In this document: positions 41,753 through 50,840 of the stretch, piece by piece
Layout of the letters: the number at the start of each line of letters is the position of its first letter
Position numbering within the stretch: the stretch's first letter is position 1
NCBI GenBank assembly: GCA_964519665.1
Contig: CAZFIV010000027.1
Span: 5,878 to 69,877 of the forward strand
Length of the DNA: 64,000 nt
Direction of reading: 5' to 3'
Source: JANQQN01 sp964519665
GTDB lineage: Bacteria; Myxococcota; Kuafuiibacteriia; Kuafuiibacteriales; Kuafuiibacteriaceae
The notes under the pieces: model-generated
Seen by the model: only the letters and a program-made list of their open reading frames with translations
What the model was told of the DNA's origin: nothing
Database searches by the model: none
Position numbers and translations under genes: made by a program

Positions 41753-42613
41753 TCAGGGGGGCGACTCCGTCAGCGAGCGGTAGATCTTCAAGGCCCCCAG
41801 CGCTTTGGCGGATTCTCCCAGGCGCTCGTACAGCGAAGCCAGGCGTCGATAGACGTCGCGGGTGGCCGGCGACCGCTCGGCCGCTCGCTCGTAAGCCACG
41901 ACGGCATCCCACCAGCGCGCTTGCCCTTCACACAACGACCCGAGGTCGACCATGGGTTGTGCATCTTCGGCGTGGATGTCCGCGCCCAGGCGATAGTGCG
42001 CTTCCGCTGGCTCGAGTAATCCGGCCTGACGAAGAAGACGGGCCATATTTAGACGCGACTCCCGGTCGAGCGGATCGAGCTCGAGCGCCCGGCGATACGC
42101 GTCCCTCGCTTGGTCGGGGTGCGTATCTTCGAGCTCCAGTCCGAGCTCGAACCAGTCCAAAGCGGTCATCACCGGCGCCGTCGACGACGCGACCACCTCC
42201 GTGGACTCCGTGGAGACGGGGGCGATGTTGACGATCGGCGACGCCGAAGAGAGGTCCTCGAATTCGAACCGCACCTGACCGGTATCGACTTCCCAGCACA
42301 CGTCACCGTCACGAGCGACCACCTGCCGTCCATCGGCGGACAGCGCCACGCCCGACAGCGGCTGGGCCTCCGGCAAGTGCGCCTGGACCTCGCGGAGGGC
42401 GGCGGTCAGCCGAACCGGGGGAACGCGGGCCTCGATGAGGCCCCGCGCCGACCGGCAAAGAACCAGATCCCGAAATGAGAATCGCCAAGCCTCGGCGTCC
42501 GCGCCGGTTTCGGCGCCGGTCGGCGCCAGCACGTCGGCGAGCACCAACGACCGGACCCGCGCTTCGGATAGATTCGCGAGCCGAGCCACCTCGGCCAAGG
42601 TGAAGGCGTTCAT
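41753..42613 (-). CDS. MerR-like HTH protein with TPR repeats, coupled to Ku
   Basis: A 286-residue protein. Residues 1-75 look like a MerR-type winged HTH (FTLAEVARLANLSEARVRSLV, WRFSFRDLVLCRSARGLIEA). A middle region includes VARDGDVCWEVDTGQVRFEFED. The C-terminal 140 residues are TPR-like (ALDWFELGLELEDTHPDQARDAYRRAL, LLEPAEAHYRLG, WWDAVVAYERAAERS), quoted only as motif regions. Its start overlaps the stop of ku by ATGA, so it is translated with Ku. It could regulate the repair genes, but no operator is visible. Confidence 0.75.
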   Translation of the reverse strand: MNAFTLAEVARLANLSEARVRSLVLADVLAPTGAETGADAEAWRFSFRDLVLCRSARGLIEARVPPVRLTAALREVQAHLPEAQPLSGVALSADGRQVVARDGDVCWEVDTGQVRFEFEDLSSASPIVNIAPVSTESTEVVASSTAPVMTALDWFELGLELEDTHPDQARDAYRRALELDPLDRESRLNMARLLRQAGLLEPAEAHYRLGADIHAEDAQPMVDLGSLCEGQARWWDAVVAYERAAERSPATRDVYRRLASLYERLGESAKALGALKIYRSLTESPP

Positions 42614-43461
42614 TTGGCGCGCTTGGTCTTCCTCTTGGGTTTGGTCTTTTCGACCGGCTCGGGGGCCGGCGCTTCGGCGGCGGGCTCGGCCTCGCCGCCC
42701 AAGCTCGCCTTGAGCGCTTGCATGAGGTCGATGATCTCGGCCTTGGCGGGCTCCGGCGCGGCCTCAGTAATGCTGTGCCCTTCGATCTTGCGTTGAATGG
42801 CCGCTTCGACCCGCTCTTTGACCTCATCGCGATACTTCTCGGGCTGAAATCGGTCATTGGCGATCTGGTCGACGAGCTGGATCGCGAGGCCCACCTCCGA
42901 CTCTTTGGGCTCCGCGTCGCCGAGCGGCACTTCGTCGATGCCCACGACTTCGTCGGCGTAGTGAAGCTGATACATGGCCACGCCGTCGCCGAGAGGCGCG
43001 ATCAGAACCAGGTACATCTTGCCTCGCGCCGCGTAGGTGGCGAGCCCGCACCGGCCCGTGACCCGCATCGCTTCTGCGAGCAGCTTGTAGGCCCGGTCGC
43101 CGCCTTTGTCGGGCCCCAGGTAGTAGGTTTTGGCGTAGTAGACCTTCGGAACCGCCTCTTCGGGCACGAACTCCTGGATGTCGATGGAGCCGGTCGCCTT
43201 CTCCTGCAGCTCCTTGAGCTCGGCCTCCTCGAACAACACGAATTGGTCTTTGGCGAACTCGTACCCTTTGACCATGTCGCTGCGCGGAACGACCTGGTCA
43301 TCGTTCTTCGGATCGACGTATTGCTGCTTCAGCTTGTGCCCTTCTTTCGACAGCAATCGAAACGAGATCGCCGCTGACGGGTTCGCCGCCGAAAACAGCT
43401 TCACTGGGATGTTGACCAGGCCGAAGGCAATGGTGGCCGTACCAACCGCGCGCGGTGCCAT
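42610..43461 (-). CDS. ku: Non-homologous end joining protein Ku
   Basis: A 283-residue bacterial Ku that forms a homodimeric ring on DNA ends and recruits LigD. Typical segments are TATIAFGLVNIPVKLFSA at the N-terminus, SFRLLSKEGHKLKQQYVDP, VPRSDMVKGYEF, YYLGPDKGGDRAY, RGKMYLVLIAPLGDG and MYQLHYADEV. The tail after about residue 235 is Lys/Pro-rich (KTKPKRKTKRAK) and probably contacts DNA, as in mycobacterial Ku. It diverges from ligD with only 20 bases between start codons; TATACT (minus strand) in that gap could be a -10 element serving a leaderless ku transcript. Confidence 0.95.
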   Translation of the reverse strand: MAPRAVGTATIAFGLVNIPVKLFSAANPSAAISFRLLSKEGHKLKQQYVDPKNDDQVVPRSDMVKGYEFAKDQFVLFEEAELKELQEKATGSIDIQEFVPEEAVPKVYYAKTYYLGPDKGGDRAYKLLAEAMRVTGRCGLATYAARGKMYLVLIAPLGDGVAMYQLHYADEVVGIDEVPLGDAEPKESEVGLAIQLVDQIANDRFQPEKYRDEVKERVEAAIQRKIEGHSITEAAPEPAKAEIIDLMQALKASLGGEAEPAAEAPAPEPVEKTKPKRKTKRAK

Positions 43462-43481
43462 GATTTGGATAGTATAGGGAG

Positions 43482-45995
43482 ATGCCGCTCGACCGTTACC
43501 ACCAAAAGCGCTCCGCCGACCGAACGCCGGAACCTTTCGGAACAGGGATGGCCGGTCGAGGGGGCGTGTTCGTGGTGCAGAAACACGCCGCGCGGCGGCT
43601 TCACTACGACCTCCGACTCGAGCACCAGGGTGTGCTGATGTCGTGGGCGGTTCCCCAGGGCCCGTCGACCGACCCCACGGTCAAGCGGCTGGCGATTCGC
43701 ACCGAGGACCACCCGGTCGACTATGTGGATTTCGAGGGCCTCATCCCGGCCGGCAACTACGGGGCCGGCGCGATGATCGTCTGGGATCGCGGCCAGTGGC
43801 GGGCCCTCGAGGATCCGGACGAAGGTCTCAACACGGGAAAGCTCCTGTTCGAGCTGCGTGGATACAAACTGCGCGGGGTCTACACGCTCGTCCAGACGAA
43901 GAGCGCGGGCGAAAACCACTGGCTCCTCATCAAGAAACCCGACGCTCACGCGGCCCCCGAAGGCAGCAGCACCCTCGATCCCCGCTCGATTCTCTCGGGC
44001 TTGACCGTCGAAGAGCTCGCCGAGGGCTACGATCCGATCGCCGCCCTGACCACCGAGTTGGAGGCGGCTCAGATCCCGACGGGCAGGGTCCTGGTCGACC
44101 AGGTCCGGCCGATGCTCGCCGAGAGCGCCCCCGAGCCCTTCTCGAAGCCGGGATGGTTGTTCGAGCTCAAATACGACGGCTTTCGCTTGCTCATCGACAA
44201 GAGCGACGGCGAAATCCGGCTTCGATACCGAAGCGGGCACGACTCCACCCGCGCTTTTCCCGAGATCGTGCGCGCAGTGCGCGCCTTGCCCTACGAAGAC
44301 CTCCTCATCGACAGTGAAGTCGTCGTCCTCGGCGATGACGGCAAGCCATCGTTTCATCGCCTTCAGCAGCGGGTTCAACTTCAGCGGGCCCGCGACATTC
44401 AGCAGGCTACGGTCAGCCTACCGGCGACCGTGTTCGCCTTCGATCTGCTGCGCGCGAACGGCCGCGACCTCCGCAAGACCCCCCTTCAAACGCGCAAGGC
44501 GCTGCTGGAACGCTGCCTGCCCCCGGTGGGCATCATTCGGTTCAGCGCCCACGTCGAGACCGAGGGTCGCGCGCTTTACGAGCGGGTCGTGGCGCTCGGC
44601 CTCGAAGGTCTGGTGGCCAAGCGCGCCGACAGCCCCTACCGGATGGGCCGGTCCGACGACTGGCTCAAGATTCGAGTGGAGCGGGCCGAAGAGTTCATCA
44701 TCGTCGGCTTCAGCGAGCCCAAAGGCACCCGGGTGGGCTTCGGGGGCCTCCATCTGGCCCAGTTCGTGGGCCCCGACCTCGTATACCAGGGCCGGGTGGG
44801 CAGCGGCTTCAGCCACGCTCTTTTGGAGCGACTGCGTGAGCGGCTCGACGACCTGATCACCGAGACCCCGGCGGTGACGGCGCCCAGCAAGTACGACCGC
44901 GTCGATCGCTGGGTGCGCCCGGAGCTGGTGTGCGAGGTGCGGTACGGCAGCCGCACCGTCGACGGCGTCCTTCGCTTCCCGGTGTTCTTGCGGCTTCGAG
45001 ACGACAAGACCGCTTCCGACCTTCGTCGCCAGGCGCTCGGGCTCGAGGCCGCCCCCGCGCTCGAGTCGCCCGCACCGGTCGCCGCCGGGTCCGCCGCCGC
45101 GATCCCGACCGGCGAGCGGGTCAAGATCAGCAATCCGGCCAAGGTGTTCTTTCCGGAGGACGGCTACACCAAGTCCGACCTTCTCGACGCGTACCGTGAG
45201 CTGGCGCCATGGCTGCTCCCGTACCTCGCCGACCGCCCGGTGGTGTTGACACGCTATCCGGATGGCATCCACGGAAAGAACTTCTTCCAAAAAGACGCAC
45301 CGGCGTTCATTCCACAGTGGCTCCGAACCGAGCGAATGTGGAGCCAACACGCCGAGCGGGAGATCGACTATTTCGTCCTGGAAGACCTCGATTCGCTCTT
45401 GTACGTGGTCAATCTCGCTTCCATTCCGCTGCACATCTGGGCGAGCCGAGTCGCGACGCTGGCTCGCCCCGACTGGGCGACGATCGATCTCGACCCCAAA
45501 GACGCGGCGTTCGAGCACGTGGTCCGAATCGCGCAGTCGATCAAGAGACTGTGTGATGCGATCGGGCTGCCCGCCTACCTCAAGACGTCGGGATCCACCG
45601 GCCTTCACATATTGATGCCGCTCGGCGAGCAGTGCACCTACGATCAGGCGCGAAGCCTGGCCGAGCTCATCTCTCGGGTCGTCGCCCACGAGCTTCCCGA
45701 CATCGCCACCATCTCCCGGGCGATCGGCCACCGCCAGGGCAAGGTGTATCTCGATTTCGTCCAAAACGGCCACGGCCGGGTCTTGGCCGCCCCGTTTTGC
45801 GTGCGCCCGCTCCCGACGGCGCCGATCTCCATGCCGCTCGACTGGGCGGAACTCGAAAGCCTCGCGTCGCCCCGTCAATTCAACCTGTCAAACGTTCGCG
45901 AGCGACTGGCCGGCTGGTCCGACCCGATGCGGGCGGTCATGACGGACCAGCCAGACTTGCCGGCGGCACTGTCGCGGCTGTCAGGCCATTTGTAA
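43482..45995 (+). CDS. ligD: Multifunctional ATP-dependent DNA ligase LigD
   Basis: An 837-residue NHEJ enzyme with three domains in the order phosphoesterase, ligase, polymerase, as in Pseudomonas and unlike Mycobacterium. The phosphoesterase (about 1-150) has FVVQKHAARRLHYDLRLE and SWAVPQGPS. The ligase (about 205-530) has the adenylated Lys in FELKYDGFRL, IDSEVVVL, VFAFDLLR and GLVAKRADSPY. The AEP-type polymerase (about 550-837) has IDLDPKD, TSGSTGLHILMP and IGHRQGKVYLDF. Its last 59 bases overlap the 3' end of the convergent REC-GGDEF-EAL gene. It diverges from ku. Confidence 0.96.
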   Translation: MPLDRYHQKRSADRTPEPFGTGMAGRGGVFVVQKHAARRLHYDLRLEHQGVLMSWAVPQGPSTDPTVKRLAIRTEDHPVDYVDFEGLIPAGNYGAGAMIVWDRGQWRALEDPDEGLNTGKLLFELRGYKLRGVYTLVQTKSAGENHWLLIKKPDAHAAPEGSSTLDPRSILSGLTVEELAEGYDPIAALTTELEAAQIPTGRVLVDQVRPMLAESAPEPFSKPGWLFELKYDGFRLLIDKSDGEIRLRYRSGHDSTRAFPEIVRAVRALPYEDLLIDSEVVVLGDDGKPSFHRLQQRVQLQRARDIQQATVSLPATVFAFDLLRANGRDLRKTPLQTRKALLERCLPPVGIIRFSAHVETEGRALYERVVALGLEGLVAKRADSPYRMGRSDDWLKIRVERAEEFIIVGFSEPKGTRVGFGGLHLAQFVGPDLVYQGRVGSGFSHALLERLRERLDDLITETPAVTAPSKYDRVDRWVRPELVCEVRYGSRTVDGVLRFPVFLRLRDDKTASDLRRQALGLEAAPALESPAPVAAGSAAAIPTGERVKISNPAKVFFPEDGYTKSDLLDAYRELAPWLLPYLADRPVVLTRYPDGIHGKNFFQKDAPAFIPQWLRTERMWSQHAEREIDYFVLEDLDSLLYVVNLASIPLHIWASRVATLARPDWATIDLDPKDAAFEHVVRIAQSIKRLCDAIGLPAYLKTSGSTGLHILMPLGEQCTYDQARSLAELISRVVAHELPDIATISRAIGHRQGKVYLDFVQNGHGRVLAAPFCVRPLPTAPISMPLDWAELESLASPRQFNLSNVRERLAGWSDPMRAVMTDQPDLPAALSRLSGHL

Positions 45996-47709
45996 ACCAC
46001 TTGAGCCACTCGTCGCCGGGCAGCGGCCGGGCGAGAAAGTAGCCCTGATAACCATCGACGGACTCTTGTCGGAGCAAGTCCAGCTGCGCCTGCGCTTCGA
46101 TACCTTCGGCCACCACCTCCATGCCCAAGTCTCGTCCGAGCCGGATCGCCCACCGAAGCACCTTTTCGTGCCGGTCGTTGAGCGCGGCGCCGACGAGCAG
46201 GGTGCGGTCGAGCTTGAGGACCGTCGCCGGTGTCTGAGCCAGGCTGGCCAAGCTGGACTGCCCGACTCCGAAGTCATCGATCGCCAGCGACACCCCATTG
46301 TCGGTCAGCGCGCGCATGACCGGGGCCGCTTTCGCGTCGAGCACCGCGGTCTCCGTCAACTCGATCTCGATGTCGGAGGGGCTCTGTCCGGTCGACGTCA
46401 AGCCGTCGTTGAGCATGTTGAGCAAGCTGGGTTTGATCAGGCTTCGGGCCGATACGTTGACCGCCATGCGGGGGAGAGGGAAGCCACACGAGGCCCAGGT
46501 CTTTCGCGCTTCGAGCGCTCGCCGGATGACCCAGCTATCGAGCTCGTACGCGAGGTCGCATCGCTCGATCGCCGGTATGAACTCCGCTGGCGAGACCGGA
46601 CCGAGGCTGGGGTGCTGCCATCGGGTCAAGGCTTCGACGGACCGAACCCGTCCCCCAACATCGTCGAGCTGAGGCTGAAACACGAGATGGAGTTCGTCGT
46701 TTTGCAACGCGCGGGGAAAGTCGTCGACCAACCGCTGTAGCCGCCGCCACCAGCGTTCGGGTTGCCGCCGCGGATGCCCCCCAAGATGGCTGGCCGCTCG
46801 ATGCTTGGCGCCGTACATCATTCGGTCGGCGTGGTCGACCAACCGGTCCGCCGTTTGGCCGTCGCGAGGATAGGTGGCCCAGCCAATACTGGCCCGCACC
46901 GCGATCGAACGGCTCCCCGTCCCGAACGGCTGCTCGAGCAGGCGTTCGATGGCCCACCGCACCGCTCGGGCGCGGGGCTCGCCTCCCGGCAGGACCACTG
47001 CGAACTCGTCGCCGCCCAAGCGAGCGACCAGCCCTCGACCCGCGACCGCATCCTGGAATCGATCGGAAACGCCTCGGAGAACCGCGTCTCCAGTGGTGTG
47101 GCCGAACTGGTCGTTGATCGTCTTGAAGCCATCGAGGTCGATGTACAGAACGGAGACCTCGCCGTCGGTTCGGTCCGCCGACCAGAGCTCGTGCTCGAGG
47201 ACCGAACGAAAATACGTCCGGTTGGCGAGGCCGGTGAGGTCATCGTAGCTCGCTCGACGCTGAAGCTCCCGAGCTTGCCGGGTGCGCAACAACGTATGGC
47301 GAACAATGCGCTCCAGGATCGACGACCGGAGCAAGTCGTCCTTCTCGACCACGTCGGCGCCTCCGTCCAGCAGGACCTGAAAGTCCATGCGGCGCCGCGG
47401 TTCGTCGGTCATGACCACGATCGGCGTATCCAAGGAGCGCGCCCGCGCCTGCCGAACGAAGTCGAAGCCATTGGCCGACCCGAGGTCGTAGTCCACCAAT
47501 GCCAAGTGGAATCCACCCTTTGCGATCGACGCGAGACCTTGCTGGAACGAATCGAAGAACGAAATGTCGTATTCGAACAGGTCGGACCGACGAACGCCTC
47601 GGAGCAACCGCTCTCGCTCGTCGGGATCATCGTCCACGATGGCGAGTCTCACTCGACGGTCCAGACCGAACTCCTGGACTAGGTCCACCGTACTCGTAGC
47701 CGCGGGCAT
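45937..47709 (-). CDS. Response regulator with GGDEF and EAL domains (c-di-GMP)
   Basis: A 590-residue protein. The receiver (residues 20-140) has IVDDDPDERERLL and phospho-Asp in LALVDYDLGSANGF. The GGDEF domain (about 155-310) has an intact RLGGDEFAVVLPGG, YDDLTGLANR and VLYIDLDGFKTIND, so it can synthesise c-di-GMP. The EAL domain (about 335-575) has VEALTRWQHP, NVSARSL, ELTET, AIDDFGVGQSSL and AEGIEAQ, mostly intact; KLDRTLL replaces the common KIDR. Both activities are plausible and would be set by phosphorylation. The 3' end overlaps ligD by 59 bases on the opposite strand. Confidence 0.93.
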   Translation of the reverse strand: MPAATSTVDLVQEFGLDRRVRLAIVDDDPDERERLLRGVRRSDLFEYDISFFDSFQQGLASIAKGGFHLALVDYDLGSANGFDFVRQARARSLDTPIVVMTDEPRRRMDFQVLLDGGADVVEKDDLLRSSILERIVRHTLLRTRQARELQRRASYDDLTGLANRTYFRSVLEHELWSADRTDGEVSVLYIDLDGFKTINDQFGHTTGDAVLRGVSDRFQDAVAGRGLVARLGGDEFAVVLPGGEPRARAVRWAIERLLEQPFGTGSRSIAVRASIGWATYPRDGQTADRLVDHADRMMYGAKHRAASHLGGHPRRQPERWWRRLQRLVDDFPRALQNDELHLVFQPQLDDVGGRVRSVEALTRWQHPSLGPVSPAEFIPAIERCDLAYELDSWVIRRALEARKTWASCGFPLPRMAVNVSARSLIKPSLLNMLNDGLTSTGQSPSDIEIELTETAVLDAKAAPVMRALTDNGVSLAIDDFGVGQSSLASLAQTPATVLKLDRTLLVGAALNDRHEKVLRWAIRLGRDLGMEVVAEGIEAQAQLDLLRQESVDGYQGYFLARPLPGDEWLKWFTNGLTAATVPPASLAGPS

Positions 47710-47761
47710 CGATCAAAACATCGGCGCGTCGAGCGGCGGCTTGAGGACGATCGTGGGAATC

Positions 47762-49552
47762 TCAGCTCGGTCCCCTCCATCCGGGCGACCATTCGGCGAG
47801 GGCCGGAGCAGACTTGGGCTCCGCAATCCAATAACCCTGAAGGTGAGTGGCCCCCAGCTCGGTGGCCAGCTTGGCTTGGGCTTCTCGCTCGACGCCGAGC
47901 GTAACCACCTCCAGCGCCAGCTCGCGCCCGACCGCCACCGCGGCCGCGAACAACGCCCTTCGGGCGGGGTGTTCGTCGAGCTCGGCGGTGACCGCCCGAT
48001 CGATCTTCAGGGCGTCGAGCGGCAAGCTCGCGAGCTCGCTCAGTTGGCCGATTCCGGCCCCAAAACTATCCATGGCCGTCCGAAAGCCCGCCGCTTGAAA
48101 GTCGCGTAAAACGCGTCGGCTGCGCGCCGGGTTGCTCAGCAGCACGCTTTCCTCACAATCCAACTCGATCCAACTCGGCTCCGCGCCCGCCTCGCTCACC
48201 CACTGCGTCAGCTGCTCCACCGAATCGATATGCCACAAATGGCGTTCATCCAGATTGATGTTCAGTCGAACTTTGGGCAAGCACGCCTGCCGAAACTCAC
48301 CCAGCTGTCGGGCCGCCTCGACCACGACCCATCGATGGATCCGTTCGACGAGCTCGAGGTCGGCGATCTGATCCAGGAACTCGTGCGGCACGAGCAGACC
48401 AAGGCGGGGATGAGACCACCGCAAGAAAGCCTCTACGGCGACGACCGCACCGTCGGCCGCGACGACCCGGGGTTGAAAGAGTAGTTTGAACTCGTTTCGA
48501 GCGAGCGCTTCTCGGGCCTCATGGTCGGTGCTGCGCTGATCGGGTGAAGACGACGCGTGGTCAGCGCTCTTTTTGGCCGGTTCGTTCTCGATGGTGCGGT
48601 GATGGTCGGCCCGCTCCAACATCGTCTCGATGCTCTCCGGTCCGGCGGCCACCGCAATTCCGACGCGCGCGGTGAGGTTGAGGGCCTGTCCGGACGCATC
48701 GAGCTGGCACACTGGGCCATCGAATGGCTCGCCGAGGCGAGCCACGATCCGGTCGCTCACGATGCTCGCGTCCTCGAGACCGCCGACGCCCTCCAGCACG
48801 ACGCCGAATGTACAAGTCCCCAATCGGGCGACGGTCTCGGTCTGCCGGACGCAAGCCGTCAGGCGGGCCGAGACCTCCCGGAGCACTTCGCGATGTGCTT
48901 CTTCGCCCCAGGCGGTGATGATGTCGTCCAGCCCGTCAACGTTCACCACCAGCAACGCGACCTGTTCGAGCGACAGTTCGGCGCGCACCAACGCGTGGCT
49001 GAGTCGAGCCTGAAATAGCTCTCGGTTGGGCAGATGGGTCAGCTGATCGTACCGCGCCAGGTATGCGAACCGGGCTTCGGCGCGCTTGCGCTCGATCGCG
49101 TAACGCAGACTCCGCCCCAACAGACCCGAGCTGAGGTCGGGCTTGATCAGGAAATCCTGAGCGCCCCGTCGGACCGCGTGCAGCGCGAGGGGTTGATGCT
49201 CCCAGCCACCGAGCACGATCAGCGGCACATCGGGCGCGCAGTCCCTGACCCGCTCTATCGACCGTAGGCCCGGCTCGTCGGGCACCGCCAGGTCGAGCAG
49301 GACCGCGCTGAAGTCCTGACGCTCGAGCGCCACCTGGGCGTCGGTCACCGATTTAACCTGGGTCACCTCGAAGTAACCCGCTGGTAAGCGCTGCAGCAGA
49401 GCCTCGACGTGATTGGCTTCGTCGGGGTCGTCCTCGACCAGCAACAATGTACTCCCCCAAGCCTCGACGGCGATATCTTCGGTCTGCGGGACGGTCGTTG
49501 AAGATGGGTTCACGGCTTTCTCTCGACACCTGAGGTGCCGCCCCGTACCCAT
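47762..49552 (-). CDS. Response regulator with degenerate GGDEF and EAL domains
   Basis: A 596-residue paralogue of the next gene. The receiver has LLLVEDDPDEANHVEALL and AVLLDLAVPDEPG. The GGDEF signature is replaced by RLGTCTF, so diguanylate cyclase activity is not expected. In the EAL domain, EAL is EAF, the metal-binding DDFG is MDSFGAG and the EGVE motif is TLGVE, so phosphodiesterase activity is probably lost as well. It may bind c-di-GMP or GTP, or act by protein contacts with its intact partner, whose gene lies 52 bases downstream in the same direction. An in-frame GTG at 49513 with GAGAG upstream is an alternative start. Confidence 0.88.
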   Translation of the reverse strand: MGTGRHLRCREKAVNPSSTTVPQTEDIAVEAWGSTLLLVEDDPDEANHVEALLQRLPAGYFEVTQVKSVTDAQVALERQDFSAVLLDLAVPDEPGLRSIERVRDCAPDVPLIVLGGWEHQPLALHAVRRGAQDFLIKPDLSSGLLGRSLRYAIERKRAEARFAYLARYDQLTHLPNRELFQARLSHALVRAELSLEQVALLVVNVDGLDDIITAWGEEAHREVLREVSARLTACVRQTETVARLGTCTFGVVLEGVGGLEDASIVSDRIVARLGEPFDGPVCQLDASGQALNLTARVGIAVAAGPESIETMLERADHHRTIENEPAKKSADHASSSPDQRSTDHEAREALARNEFKLLFQPRVVAADGAVVAVEAFLRWSHPRLGLLVPHEFLDQIADLELVERIHRWVVVEAARQLGEFRQACLPKVRLNINLDERHLWHIDSVEQLTQWVSEAGAEPSWIELDCEESVLLSNPARSRRVLRDFQAAGFRTAMDSFGAGIGQLSELASLPLDALKIDRAVTAELDEHPARRALFAAAVAVGRELALEVVTLGVEREAQAKLATELGATHLQGYWIAEPKSAPALAEWSPGWRGPS

Positions 49553-49636
49553 CGACGCATCCCTGGAGGCCTTGAGCGGGAGCGGCCCGTCCCGTTCCGA
49601 GAGACCAACGCAGAGCCGTTCTCCGGGGCTCGCAGC

Positions 49637-50344
49637 CTAACGGTCGGCGCTCAGATGGGAAGCAAGAAAGTGCTTGGCGGCAGCGAGCGCGGGCATGCCG
49701 ATCTCGTGGGCCCCCACGAAACTCACGAACGTATGCTCGAGGCCGGCCTCCTCCATCAGGGTGCGCAAGCGGTCTCCGAGCGCATACGGAAGTAGGGGAT
49801 CCATCGTGCCGTGGGTTTGGAGAACCGGGAGCCCGGCCCGGGCGGGCAAGCGGGCCCGCCACGCGCTCTCCGCGACGATGCTCGCCGAGAACAGGACCAG
49901 ACCCGCCAGTCGGCGATCGGAGTTGAGCGCAACGTCTACGCTGGTGATCGCCCCCTGCGAAAAGCCCCCGAGGACGACCTGGGATGGGGCCAAGGTTCGG
50001 TCCAGCGCATCGAGCATCTCGATGACCATCGTGCGCGCCTCGGCCAGGCCCGGCGGCTCGCGGGTGAACAGATCCGGCATCTCGCCGAGCATCAGGCTTC
50101 GCTGAAGCCCCTCCACGTCGATGGGCCACCAGGCGCGAGAATCGATCCCCGGCATGATCATGGGCAGCGTCATCGGCGCCTCGGGAAACACGAAGCGGGT
50201 GCCCATAGGAGCCTCGATGGCCGACGCGAGGCCGACGAGGTCCGTCCCCGGCGCTCCAAATCCATGCAAAAGGACGATCGCCGGGCCCTCGCCGCCGCCC
50301 AACCCGTCCGTTCCTCCGACGACGCGGACCGTGAGAGGCCCCAT
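49637..50344 (-). CDS. Alpha/beta-hydrolase, phospholipase/carboxylesterase family
   Basis: A 235-residue serine hydrolase of the YpfH/acyl-protein thioesterase type. The oxyanion region is IVLLHGFGAPGTD, the nucleophile elbow VLGGFSQGAITSVDVAL, the acid lies near THGTMDPLLPY and the His in VGAHEIGMPAL. ATG 50344 is supported by AGGAA five bases upstream; the much longer open frame is antisense to the DUF1232 gene. The substrate is unknown. Confidence 0.88.
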   Translation of the reverse strand: MGPLTVRVVGGTDGLGGGEGPAIVLLHGFGAPGTDLVGLASAIEAPMGTRFVFPEAPMTLPMIMPGIDSRAWWPIDVEGLQRSLMLGEMPDLFTREPPGLAEARTMVIEMLDALDRTLAPSQVVLGGFSQGAITSVDVALNSDRRLAGLVLFSASIVAESAWRARLPARAGLPVLQTHGTMDPLLPYALGDRLRTLMEEAGLEHTFVSFVGAHEIGMPALAAAKHFLASHLSADR

Positions 50345-50434
50345 TTGTTCCTGTCGCACCCGATGTTCCTGCCAAGACGCCTCGAGTAAGGCAAGGGCGA
50401 GACGGCGAGCGATGCCCGTGAGACACTCCGGACC

Positions 50435-50785
50435 GTGTCGAACAAGCTGATCCGAAAAAAACGTCGGCAAGACATATTGCCGCTGGTCCTTCAGCCCGGG
50501 GCCGTCTGGCGGTTCTTCACCGACAGACAGACCGGATGGGGCACCCGACTCATGTTCTTGTTGGCGGTCGGATATGTGCTGTTGCCCGAGCCGACCGACG
50601 CCATCCCCTTCATCGGCTGGCTGGACGAGGTCGGCGTGGCCACGATCGCGATCGCGTGGCTGCAGCGGGCCCTCCAAAGGCACCGAGACCGCGCCGAGTC
50701 GACCGAAGCGCCTTACCCGCCCTCGGCCCAGGCGGAAGACGCGCGCTCCTCACCGCCATCGGGGTCCTCGCCCCCGAACGCCTGA
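50435..50785 (+). CDS. DUF1232 (YkvA-like) membrane protein
   Basis: A 116-residue protein starting at GTG 50435. The DUF1232 core is LMFLLAVGYVLLPEPTDAIPFIGWLDEVGVATIAIAWL (residues about 39-76), a hydrophobic pair with the conserved Pro-Asp-hairpin region. The N-terminus is basic, the C-terminus Pro/Ser-rich and disordered. Function unknown. It precedes the ABC-F gene by 55 bases on the same strand and diverges from the hydrolase. Confidence 0.78.
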   Translation: MSNKLIRKKRRQDILPLVLQPGAVWRFFTDRQTGWGTRLMFLLAVGYVLLPEPTDAIPFIGWLDEVGVATIAIAWLQRALQRHRDRAESTEAPYPPSAQAEDARSSPPSGSSPPNA

Positions 50786-50840
50786 CGCCCCCAAAAGCTG
50801 GCCAACGGCCACCGCCCGACGCTAAACACCCTCTGTGACC

